From positions 1,488,001 through 1,552,000 of the forward strand of contig NZ_CP126958.1 of assembly GCF_002871915.2 (NCBI RefSeq): a stretch of DNA of 64,000 nucleotides, given 5' to 3'. The DNA comes from Aerococcus loyolae. Its GTDB lineage: Bacteria; Bacillota; Bacilli; Lactobacillales; Aerococcaceae. The notes beneath the pieces were generated by a model. That model worked only from the letters and a program-made list of their open reading frames with translations. It was not told the DNA's origin and searched no databases. Made by a program: the position numbers and the translations under genes. Below, in pieces: positions 56,196-64,000 of the stretch. Each line of letters begins with the position of its first letter. Position 1 is the first letter of the stretch.

Positions 56196-57116
56196 TTAAT
56201 CTTCGAATTTAGATTTTTCTTTGATGGTGTCGGCAGAGTTTTGTAATTTGGCGAGTTCTTCTTCGGTCAAGTCTAATTGACTTTGTTTAACAATCCCTGC
56301 TTTACCAACGATAGCTGGATAGGAGAGATAGGTGCCATATTCTTCACGGTAGTTAGAAACAGGTAATTCTTCATGACTATCGGAGAGAACTGCATCAACT
56401 AATCGGTCAGCTGCTGCTGTAATCCCGTAGTTAGTATATTTCTTACCAGAGAAGACCACATAACCCCCATCACGGGTTTCTTGGTCGACATCTTCTAAGC
56501 TGAAGTCGACTTTTTCTAATAGCTTGTAAATGCTTTGGCCCATGACTTTAACGGTTGACCAAGCCACAAATTGGGAGTCCCCGTGTTCCCCTAAACTGTA
56601 ACCTTGGACTGATTTAGGATGAACATCAAATAATTTACCCACAGCCCGTTGTAAACGTGCAGAATCCAACAAGGTCCCGGTTCCAATAACCTTTTCCTTG
56701 GCTAGACCGGTAACTTCTTGGTATAAGTTACAAATCGCGTCATTAGGGTTAGTAATGACAACTAAAACCCCAGAAAAGCCTGATTCTTTAATCGTTTGGC
56801 CAACTTTTTTCACTTGTTCACGGTTGTGTTTTAACTCACCAAAGCGGTCAGGGTTATCGCCACCAATTAAGCCAATGTTCCCTAAAGCAGAAACAATAAC
56901 TTCTGCTGATTTGAGGGCTGCTTGATCATTGACATTGATTTTGACGCTGTGGTTTAAGTTACTCATAGCATCTTCAAAGTCTAAGGCATCTGCCTTCACC
57001 TTTGCTTCATTGGTATCAAATAAAGTCAACTCATCAACATGGCCATTAAGGATTAATTGATGGGCAACAGTAGACCCAACATTTCCCATTCCAAAAACTG
57101 CTACATGACGTGACAT
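56196..57116 (-). CDS. L-2-hydroxyisocaproate dehydrogenase (lactate/malate dehydrogenase family)
   Basis: A 306-residue NAD enzyme reducing branched 2-oxoacids to L-2-hydroxyacids. The N-terminus FGMGNVGSTVAHQL, the phrase VKADALDFEDAM and the catalytic motif SLGEHGDSQFVAWSTVKVMG fit L-HicDH of Weissella/Lactobacillus closely and differ from typical L-LDH. NPNDA carries the conserved Asn. AGGAG precedes the ATG. Single gene whose 3' untranslated region is about 360 bp and holds the structured repeat. A true lactate role cannot be excluded. Confidence 0.87.
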   Translation of the reverse strand: MSRHVAVFGMGNVGSTVAHQLILNGHVDELTLFDTNEAKVKADALDFEDAMSNLNHSVKINVNDQAALKSAEVIVSALGNIGLIGGDNPDRFGELKHNREQVKKVGQTIKESGFSGVLVVITNPNDAICNLYQEVTGLAKEKVIGTGTLLDSARLQRAVGKLFDVHPKSVQGYSLGEHGDSQFVAWSTVKVMGQSIYKLLEKVDFSLEDVDQETRDGGYVVFSGKKYTNYGITAAADRLVDAVLSDSHEELPVSNYREEYGTYLSYPAIVGKAGIVKQSQLDLTEEELAKLQNSADTIKEKSKFED

Positions 57117-57277
57117 CCAATCACTCCTTTCATTTATTGTTACATACTATACCACACTTTTTGACTTTGAAGCGGTAAATTTTCAGAAAATTCTTTCTTT
57201 TTGGCCTTTTCTATTCTATGAATTAAAAGCCAATCTAGTATATACTGGTAATTGACCATACCGGAAAGGAAGAGATC

Positions 57278-57982
57278 ATGCCTATCCCCATTATATACGA
57301 AGACAACCACCTGCTCATTGTGGAAAAACCAATCAATATGCCGGTCCAAGAAGATGCTAGTGGTGACCTAGACCTACTGTCAGCACTCAAAGCATTTATT
57401 AAGGAAAGGGACCATAAACCAGGTAATGTCTACTTGGCCCTGCTCCACCGCCTGGACCGTCCAGTGGGTGGGGTGATGGTCTTTGGAAAGACCTCCAAGG
57501 CCGCTAGTCGCTTGTCGGATGATTTTAGAAGACATAGGGTCAAGCGCGACTACCTGGCTGTGGTTCAAGACCAAAATTTGACTCTAAAAGATCAAGAAAC
57601 CTGGACCGATTACCTCTACAAGAACCGTAAAAAAAACAAGGTCAGCGTGGTGAATAAGAAGGATAAGCGCGGTAAAAAGGCTGTCCTTGACTATCAATTA
57701 CTGGAGCACAGTAATCAAGTCGCCCTGGTTAGAGTTCGCCTTCATACCGGACGATCTCACCAAATTCGCGTGCAATTTCAAAGCCGCCAACACCCACTCT
57801 GGGGCGACCAAAAATACGGTCAAAAATATAGTCACAAGGGCCAACAAATTGCGCTCTGGGCCCAACACTTAAGCCTCATCCATCCCACCAAAAAAGAAAC
57901 AATGACTTTTACCAGTACTCCCCCCCTCAATAAGCAGCCCTGGAATCTATTCAAAGATCAGTTCACAACTGGTGAAGATTGA
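57278..57982 (+). CDS. RluA-family pseudouridine synthase
   Basis: A 234-residue RNA-modifying enzyme. The catalytic Asp lies in the RluA motif ALLHRLDRPVGGVMVFGKT (about 53-71); RDYLAVV and LHTGRSHQIRVQF are further family blocks. The S4 domain of RluD is absent, which matches short members such as YhcT. The target uridine in rRNA or tRNA is unknown. GAAAGGAAG precedes the ATG. Divergent from L-HicDH. Confidence 0.9.
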   Translation: MPIPIIYEDNHLLIVEKPINMPVQEDASGDLDLLSALKAFIKERDHKPGNVYLALLHRLDRPVGGVMVFGKTSKAASRLSDDFRRHRVKRDYLAVVQDQNLTLKDQETWTDYLYKNRKKNKVSVVNKKDKRGKKAVLDYQLLEHSNQVALVRVRLHTGRSHQIRVQFQSRQHPLWGDQKYGQKYSHKGQQIALWAQHLSLIHPTKKETMTFTSTPPLNKQPWNLFKDQFTTGED

Positions 57983-57994
57983 TATTTCATGACG

Positions 57995-58026
57995 TAAAAA
58001 AGAGCACCCCAGTGATGAGGTGCTCT
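57995..58026 (-). terminator. Terminator of the nitroreductase transcript
   Basis: AGAGCACC pairs with GGTGCTCT; the T6 run is on the minus strand. The hairpin also closes the plus-strand pseudouridine synthase gene, with a weaker T-run. Confidence 0.82.
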
Positions 58027-58040
58027 CATTTGTTGTGACT

Positions 58041-58579
58041 GTCGCACTTTCTTTAAACGTGCTCCGGGTGCAGATCGATCTCCACTTCACTAAAGTGCAA
58101 GAAATTCTCTTCAAGAATTTTTGCTCTTTAGCTCCAGTTGCTATAGCTGTTCGAAGCTTTAGCGAGTTACAGATATAGTATGCGTAGCTCTATCGATCTT
58201 TTGCGCACCCGTCGCACTTTCTAGTTGAGTTTGGAAGGGTGAGGGGATGTCCTTTCAGAAAAGTTGAACGACCAGCAAGTTGAGTTCGAACGCCAGACTT
58301 GAAGTTACTTCAGAAAATACCAACGCACAGGCCTGCTGTGCTTATGATATTTTCCTCCAGCAATTCAAGTCTCTGACGGCGTTCTCGCATCCTTATAGCT
58401 GCTCTTATCATCTTTTCCTCCAAGGAATCGCCCTCCCTGATCCTTCCTCACATCCTTTTCAAACCTGCTCCAAGTGCAGAGCAAGCGTCCGCTTCAGAAA
58501 ATGGCGACAAATTCTCTTAGAGAATTCTTACGTCTTTTTCTTCCAGCGGTCTTGCTCTTTGACGCACTTGTCGCACTCT
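58041..58579 (-). repeat. Structured 3'UTR repeat, nitroreductase copy (longest)
   Basis: A mosaic of the family: unit 58041-58219, bounded by GTCGCACTTT at both ends, with hairpin AAATTCT/AGAATTT and the block ACAGATATAGTATGCGTAG. Module 58281-58392 follows, with stems ACGCC (58290)/GGCGT (58378) and AGACTTGAA (58295-58303)/TTCAAGTCT (58364-58372) and an inner GCACAG/CTGTGC hairpin. The last unit is 58459-58579, nearly the mutY copy, with hairpin AATTCTC/GAGAATT. The final GTCGCACTCT abuts the nitroreductase stop codon. Confidence 0.75.
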
Positions 58580-59344
58580 CTATTCAATGGGTTGGACGTT
58601 GAAGCCTTGTTTGCGTAAGTCTTCGATTAGTTCTTCCCGTCGACTTTGCCGGAGGTTGGATTTTTTCACGACTTGTTCATAGAAGGAGTCGACCCGCCGG
58701 TTAGTGTCACGTAAGTCATAGTAAGTGGTCATTTCTTGGTCATAGGTATCCATAATTTCCTTAGCATTGTCTGGGTAATGGTAAGTATCTTCAAAGATTC
58801 GCATTTCTTTAGGAATCCTAGGCTTCAATTGGGGTTCTTGGTTAGGATGACCAAATGCCAGACCTAAGACCGGAGCCGTTAATTCGGGAAGCTCTAGAAT
58901 ATCAATCATGGCTCCCATGTTATTTTGAATGCTGCCTAAAAAGACAGCCCCCATATCTAAGGATTCCACGGCGTTATTCACGTTTTGTGCCATCAAGACA
59001 GCATCACTATAGCCTTGGAAGAAACGTTCTAATTGATGAGAAGAAGCCGTATCTGCTTCATGTTCCTTAGCAATTTGAGTATTGCGATACAGGTCAACGA
59101 TAAAAATCCATAGCTCGGGCGCCCGGGCAACATAGTCCTGGTTACATACTTCGGAAATTTGGGCTTTCTTATCAGGATCTTTGACCCGGATAACGCTGGC
59201 ATACTGCATACCGGTTGAAGTTGCGGTATGGATCGCTACCTCTTCTAATTTTGAAATCACTTGATCACTAATCTGGTCTTCTGTAAATTCACGAATGGTT
59301 CGGTGGTTCAATTGTTGTTCAATCAATGAGTTTTGCTTGTTCAT
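58580..59344 (-). CDS. NADPH-dependent nitroreductase (NfsA/NfrA-like)
   Basis: A 254-residue flavoprotein of the oxygen-insensitive nitroreductase fold. NHRTIREF (14-21) binds the FMN phosphate; LDMGAVFLGSIQNN and VLGLAFGHPNQEPQLKPRIP are typical of the NfsA/FRP group. Likely reduces quinones, nitro compounds or flavins. AGGAGG-like GGAGG precedes the ATG. Single gene with an unusually long 3' untranslated region of about 550 bp formed by the repeat. Confidence 0.9.
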   Translation of the reverse strand: MNKQNSLIEQQLNHRTIREFTEDQISDQVISKLEEVAIHTATSTGMQYASVIRVKDPDKKAQISEVCNQDYVARAPELWIFIVDLYRNTQIAKEHEADTASSHQLERFFQGYSDAVLMAQNVNNAVESLDMGAVFLGSIQNNMGAMIDILELPELTAPVLGLAFGHPNQEPQLKPRIPKEMRIFEDTYHYPDNAKEIMDTYDQEMTTYYDLRDTNRRVDSFYEQVVKKSNLRQSRREELIEDLRKQGFNVQPIE

Positions 59345-59502
59345 CCAAAAACCTCCTAATATACTATATGGTAAAGTTTAGCAATCGACTTAGGCCTTGT
59401 CTACTGAAGAAGTTTATTCATTCACTAGTAAAAACCTACAGTTATCTGAAAATCGCAATAAATTTTGGAAACTTCTAAAATAATCATTGAGGAGGAAGCA
59501 GC

Positions 59503-60102
59503 ATGTGTGGTCGTTATGAATTTAATCAGGAAGAAGCCCTGCTCAAGCACTTCTACCAACGGGCCAATGATCCCGACATCCAAACTGGGACCCTCTACCC
59601 TGGCCAGGTCGTGCTCACTCTGAGCGCTAACCCGGACCAGTCTGTCCATGCGCGCGGCATGGAGTGGGGCTATGCGGGCTTTAATAAGGGGCAATTATTG
59701 ATCAATGCCCGCTCGGAAAGTATCACGGATAAGGCAACTTTTCAAGCCGATTTTCACTACCGTCGCTGTCTCTTCCCTATGTCCAGCTACTATGAGTGGA
59801 CCAAGAACAAAGAACGCTACCGTTTTTCCAGTAATGACATTCTCTATGTGGGTGGCTGTTATCAAATGCCTAAATCTAGGTCAAACCATCCCCGGGCTGT
59901 GCTCATGACCCAATCAGCTAATCCGCTAGCTCAGGAAGTCCACCACCGCATGCCCTATTTCGTCCAAGCCAAAGATATCCGATCTTGGCTCAATGACTAT
60001 GACTTTGCCCGCCACTATCAGAACTCCAATGCCCAACTCTTCATGGAAAAGGAGACTGATAATAAGAACTTCCGCAATATGACCCTCAACCTGAAAGACT
60101 AA
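59503..60102 (+). CDS. SRAP domain protein (YedK/HMCES-like)
   Basis: A 199-residue protein that forms covalent links to abasic sites in single-stranded DNA. The catalytic Cys 2 directly after Met (MCGRYEF) is present, as are INARSES, YYEW (Glu) and the HHRMP histidine motif. Family length is typical. GAGGAGG precedes the ATG. I see no SOS box of the Bacillus LexA type upstream. Single gene. Confidence 0.92.
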   Translation: MCGRYEFNQEEALLKHFYQRANDPDIQTGTLYPGQVVLTLSANPDQSVHARGMEWGYAGFNKGQLLINARSESITDKATFQADFHYRRCLFPMSSYYEWTKNKERYRFSSNDILYVGGCYQMPKSRSNHPRAVLMTQSANPLAQEVHHRMPYFVQAKDIRSWLNDYDFARHYQNSNAQLFMEKETDNKNFRNMTLNLKD

Positions 60103-60113
60103 AAATAATAAAA

Positions 60114-60183
60114 AGAAAGGCTGCCCAGCCCTCCCTTTGGTCAAAATTTTCTGACTTGAAAGGAAACTGTCGCAGCCTTTTCT
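60114..60183. terminator. Long hairpin terminator, both strands
   Basis: AGAAAGGCTGC pairs with GCAGCCTTTTCT across about 47 bp, between the SRAP gene and the convergent ornithine-cyclodeaminase-family gene. Confidence 0.65.
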
Positions 60184-60194
60184 AGTGCTTTTTA

Positions 60195-61202
60195 TTAATA
60201 AGGATTGAAGGAGAAAGTGGAACCAATGTTTTCGGCTTCTGCTTCTTTGGCTAATTGACCAGCAATAGCAATGTCTAAAGCACCGATACCGATTGGTACG
60301 CAGATAGTGGTCCCCTTACGTAGGCCTGGTAAGGTTAAACGACCTGAAGCTAATTGACCAATGGTTGCGTCAATATCGTCTTCATCAATAATTGACTTGG
60401 TGGCCGCATCCGCTAAAGCGCCACGGTGTAGGGCTTGGCCAATGTGGTCGACCACAATGTGGTCAGAATAGTTAATCAGGTGGTTACCGATTTCATGACC
60501 GGAACCAATTGGAATAATGACCGTGTCACCAGAAACATCTTGGTAGTCAAGTAAGGCTTCTTGTGACTTGGTTGCTGTGATCACGATATCGGCGTCACAG
60601 GCTTCTTTCACGTCAGTCACATAGTCAATATCGCCATCCACTAAGTCTTCATGTTCAGCGATAAATTCCTTAACCCCTTTGTCATGGTAGTGCCAGAGGT
60701 TAACGTGTTTAATATTAAACCAGTCAGCAATGGCATGGAGTTGCATAGAAGCTTGCATCCCGGTACCGAAGAGGGCTAAGTTAAGGTCAGCCCCCTTTTC
60801 AAAACCTAGGTACTTAATGGCAACAGCCGTTTGAGCACCAGTTCTGAGGTTAGTAATTAAGGTCCCATCCATCACTGCTTTAAAGGTTCCTAATTGAGGG
60901 TCAATCAAGAGAATAAGCCCATTAATGTAAGGATAGCCGGCCTCTTTCCGTTTGCCATCGAAACCACCGACCCATTTTAAACCAGCAACATCTAAGCCAC
61001 CAATATAAGCAGGCATCGCATTCATATAACCTTCATATTCAGGCCAATCACTGTTGTTTCCTAGGTCTAAGGTGACCTTGGTTGGGTTCTTGACCCGACG
61101 TTCCCCTACCTCTTGGAAGGTTTTTTCAACAATTTCATTCACCTTGTCCATGGTCAACATTTTCTTAATGGTTTCTTGGTCTAATAATCGTGTTTCTGTC
61201 AT
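60195..61202 (-). CDS. Ornithine cyclodeaminase/mu-crystallin family protein
   Basis: A 335-residue NAD(P)-binding enzyme. It has the family Lys and Arg motifs (AGLKWVGGF, NLRTGAQTAVAIKYL), Rossmann site LFGTGMQASMQL and the late HIGQALHRGAL. Members convert ornithine to proline or act as alanine dehydrogenases, 2,3-diaminopropionate-linked enzymes or ketimine reductases, so the reaction here is open. proC is elsewhere in the window (24191), but no arginine-pathway genes are adjacent. Single gene. Confidence 0.85.
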   Translation of the reverse strand: MTETRLLDQETIKKMLTMDKVNEIVEKTFQEVGERRVKNPTKVTLDLGNNSDWPEYEGYMNAMPAYIGGLDVAGLKWVGGFDGKRKEAGYPYINGLILLIDPQLGTFKAVMDGTLITNLRTGAQTAVAIKYLGFEKGADLNLALFGTGMQASMQLHAIADWFNIKHVNLWHYHDKGVKEFIAEHEDLVDGDIDYVTDVKEACDADIVITATKSQEALLDYQDVSGDTVIIPIGSGHEIGNHLINYSDHIVVDHIGQALHRGALADAATKSIIDEDDIDATIGQLASGRLTLPGLRKGTTICVPIGIGALDIAIAGQLAKEAEAENIGSTFSFNPY

Positions 61203-61266
61203 ATAACAACTTCCTTTCTATAACAATATCCACTTATATAGTAACAATAATTCAGAAAAAAGTTAT

Positions 61267-61300
61267 AAAAAAGCCCTTGGCCAATTTCAGTGGCTAAGGG
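61267..61300 (-). terminator. Terminator of the OpuC-like operon
   Basis: CCCTTGGCCA pairs with TGGCTAAGGG (one mismatch) and T6 follows on the minus strand. Confidence 0.83.
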
Positions 61301-61331
61301 TTAGTACAATTTTTGAGTTAAAATTGATCGA

Positions 61332-62300
61332 TTATTTTTTCTCTTCAGCCAGATAAGTAAAGACTTCCGAGCGACTTAAGTGGCCAAATATTTTCCCCTC
61401 ATGGCTAATAATTACCGCTTCCTCTTGAGCCAGGACCTGGTAGAGCTCAGTCATGGAGGCCTGGCTATCAAGCTGGGGCAGGTCGTTAGCTAATTTACCA
61501 ACCGCTTCTCCTTTTATCGCTGGCAATGCCTGTAAGAGTGAAGCGACCGAGGTCGGTTCTTCATTCACTAAACTCCCCTGTTTAAAAAAGTGGCGGACAA
61601 ATTCATTGGCTGGCTTGGCTTTGATATTTTTAGGGCTATCAACCTGGACTAAGCGCCCGCCTTGCATGATGGCAATCCGGTCCCCCAAGCGCAAGGCTTC
61701 ATCCATATCATGGGTAACAAAGACAATGGTGGTTTGGATTTTGTGGTGGAGGTCCAGTAAAAGATCCTGGAGCGATTCTCTAGAAAGTGGATCTAAGGCG
61801 GAAAAAGGCTCATCCATAAGAATCAAAGGCGGTTTAGCAGCAATGGCCCGACAGATCCCTATCCGCTGCTGTTCACCCCCAGAGAGTTCGTGAGGATAAC
61901 GTTGGCTATATTTTTTTGGATCTAAGCCGACCTGGTCGAGGAGCTCTCTGGTCCTGGCCTGCCGTTCCTCCTTAGCCATACCGATCATTTCTGGAATGGT
62001 TTCGATATTCTCTTCCACAGTCATGGTGGGAAAGAGGGCAATATCTTGCAGAACATAGCCCATCTGCCAGCGCATTTTATTTAAGTTATAGGAACGGATA
62101 TCTTGCCCCTTAAAGTAGACCCTGCCTGATTCTGGTTGGACTAGACCATTAATCATTTTTAGGGTGGTAGTTTTACCACTCCCTGATGGACCTACTAGGA
62201 CAAAGAATTCCCCGCTTGAAATGGCTAGGTCTAAGTGATCAACCACTATTTTATCTTGGTAGACCTTGCTCACAGATTCAAAACGGATAAAATCTTTCAT
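61332..62300 (-). CDS. Glycine betaine/choline-type ABC transporter ATPase (OpuCA-like)
   Basis: A 322-residue ATPase. Walker A GPSGSGKTTT (37-46), signature LSGGEQQRI, Walker B LILMDEP, switch VTHDMDEAL, the last typical of OpuA/OpuC ATPases. The C-terminal 80 residues look like a single degenerate CBS-type domain (AVIISHEGKIFGHL) that may sense ionic strength. Its ATG overlaps the stop of the permease gene by one base (TAATG). Imports compatible solutes for osmotic protection. Confidence 0.9.
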   Translation of the reverse strand: MKDFIRFESVSKVYQDKIVVDHLDLAISSGEFFVLVGPSGSGKTTTLKMINGLVQPESGRVYFKGQDIRSYNLNKMRWQMGYVLQDIALFPTMTVEENIETIPEMIGMAKEERQARTRELLDQVGLDPKKYSQRYPHELSGGEQQRIGICRAIAAKPPLILMDEPFSALDPLSRESLQDLLLDLHHKIQTTIVFVTHDMDEALRLGDRIAIMQGGRLVQVDSPKNIKAKPANEFVRHFFKQGSLVNEEPTSVASLLQALPAIKGEAVGKLANDLPQLDSQASMTELYQVLAQEEAVIISHEGKIFGHLSRSEVFTYLAEEKK

Positions 62301-63841
62301 TATTGGTCACCTCCAATCAAGCCTTTGTCAAGCAAGAACTGATGGGCGACGTCTTGGGCTGACTGTCCTTCTTGACTGACCTGGTAGTTCATTTGAATCA
62401 TTTCTTCCTCAGTAATCATGCCCCCTAAGCGGTTCAGGGCCGCTACTACTTGGGGGTGGTCTTTGGCATAGTCGAATCTTAGCATGGGCGCTCCTTGGTA
62501 GTGGGGGAAGAGGCCCAAGTCATCCTCTAAAGCCACTAGATCGTAGGCCTTGATTTCACTATCGGTCGAATAACCATCCACCAGGTCGACCTCCCCCTGG
62601 GCAATAGCTTGGTAGCGTAAAGCCGGTTCCATACTGGAGACTTGGCCAAATTGCATCTGGTAAAGAGATTGGATGCCTTGGTAGCCGTCTTCGCGGTCAA
62701 TAAATTCTAAAGTAAAGCCCGCCCTTAACTTATCCGCATAGGGCTTTAAATCAGAAATTTTTTCAATTCCCATGGCTTGAGCTCGGTCGCGGCGCATCAG
62801 AATAGCATAGGTATTTTCATAGGCCATGGGTTCTAATAAGGTGAGTTGGTATTCTTCCTCCAAGCCCTGCTTAGCTAGGTCATAGGTTTCTTCCTTAGAA
62901 AGCTTTCCAGAACTGCTAGTCGGCGTATTTCCCAAAAGGCTGCCAAGGATGGTGCCGGAAAATTCAGGATAGACATCCACTTCTTGGTGGTCAAGGGCCT
63001 CAAAGAGAAAGCTGGTCTTTCCAAAGTTGGGCTTCAATTCCACTTGAATCTGGTCATTTTCAGCTTGGATGAGTTCCTGATACATATTGATCAAAATATC
63101 TGGCTCACTGCCTAATTTCCCGGCGATCACCACTTTTTGATCAGGGGCTTGAACATTTTGGTAAAGATTCACCCCGCCAATCACCAGGAAAAGTCCCAAG
63201 AGACTAGTCACTACCACCAGGGGTCGCTTATTCTGCAAGAACTTAATCAAGGCGGAAAAGGTCAAAGCTAAGAGGGCCGAAGCGATTGCCCCCACTAGTG
63301 TCAAAAGCGGTTGGTTACGGTCAATTCCCAAGAGGATAAAAGTTCCCAAGCCCCCGCCACCGATCAAAGCAGCAAGGGTAGCCGTTCCAATAATTAAAAC
63401 CAGGGCTTGGCGGATGCCAGATACAATGACGGGTAAGGCAATCGGTATCTCCACCTTTAATAAGCGTCGCAGGGGTGACATCCCAAAGGCCAGCGCCGCC
63501 TCTTCGATAGAAGCATCAATCTCTGTGAGGCCCACATAGGTATTTTGAAAAATAGGCAGGAGAGCATAAACAACTAAGGCGATTAAGGCTGGCACCGTCC
63601 CAATCCCAACTAAAGGAATTAAAAGCCCTAAAAGTGCTAATGAAGGAATGGTTTGTAAAACACTGGTGACCTGCAGAGCCCCCTCAGCAATCCGGGGCTG
63701 AGAGCGAAGTCCAATCGCTAAAGGAATCCCGATGATAAGGGCAATTAATAAGGCGGTTAAAGACAGGGTCAGGTGTTCCCAGCTGGCCGCTAGTAAGTCA
63801 CTGCCACGTTCTTGAAAAATACTTCCTAATTCTGCAATCAT
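62300..63841 (-). CDS. Fused permease and substrate-binding protein of an OpuC-like osmolyte transporter
   Basis: A 513-residue fusion. Residues 1-210 form an OpuCB-type permease with about six helices and the docking segment EEAALAFGMSPLRRLLKVEIP. A membrane helix at 210-230 follows, and residues 235-513 form an OpuAC/ProX-type binding domain (VVIAGKLGSEPDILINMYQELI, VDVYPEFSGTILGSLLG, VDLVDGYSTDSEI). So permease and receptor are one chain, anchored outside. With the ATPase this two-gene operon is a complete homodimeric transporter for betaine, choline, carnitine or similar. Confidence 0.9.
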   Translation of the reverse strand: MIAELGSIFQERGSDLLAASWEHLTLSLTALLIALIIGIPLAIGLRSQPRIAEGALQVTSVLQTIPSLALLGLLIPLVGIGTVPALIALVVYALLPIFQNTYVGLTEIDASIEEAALAFGMSPLRRLLKVEIPIALPVIVSGIRQALVLIIGTATLAALIGGGGLGTFILLGIDRNQPLLTLVGAIASALLALTFSALIKFLQNKRPLVVVTSLLGLFLVIGGVNLYQNVQAPDQKVVIAGKLGSEPDILINMYQELIQAENDQIQVELKPNFGKTSFLFEALDHQEVDVYPEFSGTILGSLLGNTPTSSSGKLSKEETYDLAKQGLEEEYQLTLLEPMAYENTYAILMRRDRAQAMGIEKISDLKPYADKLRAGFTLEFIDREDGYQGIQSLYQMQFGQVSSMEPALRYQAIAQGEVDLVDGYSTDSEIKAYDLVALEDDLGLFPHYQGAPMLRFDYAKDHPQVVAALNRLGGMITEEEMIQMNYQVSQEGQSAQDVAHQFLLDKGLIGGDQ

Positions 63842-64000
63842 TTGTCCATCCTCTTACTATGCTTGCTTTTCATTGTTGACTGAAATCGCTCAGGTCTACG
63901 CGACAATTAAGCTCTCATTAGCTTAAATTAAAGGACAGTAAATAGCAATTTTAAAGCATGGCTTTTAACTCTAGTTATATAACCGTTCAGTCATTAAAGA
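63842..64000. other. Upstream region of the OpuC-like operon
   Basis: About 160 bp without a visible frame; the operon promoter should be here but I cannot define its boxes with confidence. Confidence 0.35.

Noticed and set aside
31261..58579. Repeats considered as CRISPR or as an insertion sequence
   Set aside because: There are no regular short repeats with spacers, no cas genes, and no transposase frame or terminal inverted repeats of an IS.
59345..59502. SOS box before the SRAP gene
   Set aside because: No sequence near the CGAAC-N4-GTTCG form is present.

Overview
The window reads as chromosomal DNA of a low-GC Gram-positive fermentative bacterium of the Lactobacillales. The best fit is Aerococcus or a close relative. 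This rests on gene content and sequence style: D-lactate and L-2-hydroxyisocaproate dehydrogenases, PerR, RecX, a SirTM/GcvH-like stress operon, strong AGGAGG-type ribosome sites and U-tract terminators. No database comparison was possible, so genus is an inference. I see no phage, transposase, plasmid or CRISPR.

Left part (1-17 kb): a small minus-strand cluster (PP2C-like phosphatase, 2H phosphodiesterase, nucleoside hydrolase) lies downstream of a large minus-strand Ugp-type ABC transporter operon with three substrate-binding lipoproteins and a leading metallophosphodiesterase. A divergent 37-residue small protein follows, then a DUF218 protein, an aryl-sulfate sulfotransferase lipoprotein with no ATG start, a double FMN-binding/PAS protein and a split chromate-type transporter.

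Centre (16.7-23.3 kb): one complete minus-strand rRNA operon with three tandem promoters, 16S-23S-5S, then 12 tRNA genes (Asn, Ser, Glu, Val, Asp, Phe, Tyr, Trp, His, Gln, Cys, Leu) and a strong terminator.

Right of the rRNA (23.3-41.6 kb): housekeeping and surface genes: DUF1189-like protein, proC, perR, an aromatic-acid-exporter-like protein, pullulanase, a degenerate SGNH protein, Ntdp, a cysteine-free MutY, recX, a ComK-like protein, two XRE regulators, uracil permease, galE, a LysM protein, D-LDH and a LOG protein.

41.6-48.9 kb holds the lipoyl/ADP-ribosylation redox-stress system (GcvH-like, macrodomain, SirTM, LplA2) with a luciferase-like monooxygenase and an old yellow enzyme beside it. 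48.9-64 kb holds a cytosine-deaminase-like enzyme, an MDR reductase, a phosphonate-type ABC transporter with its own metallophosphodiesterase, L-HicDH, an RluA-type pseudouridine synthase, a nitroreductase, an SRAP protein, an ornithine-cyclodeaminase-family enzyme and an OpuC-like osmolyte transporter.

Main themes. (1) Two unrelated ABC transporters each carry a related metallophosphodiesterase and each follow TTTACA-like hexamers repeated every 11 bp, the form of a PhoP box; this suggests a phosphate-starvation regulon for phosphodiesters. (2) A family of structured repeats sits between stop codon and terminator of four genes, always in the same orientation to transcription, with a compensatory base-pair change in one stem. 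This is the least explained element of the window.
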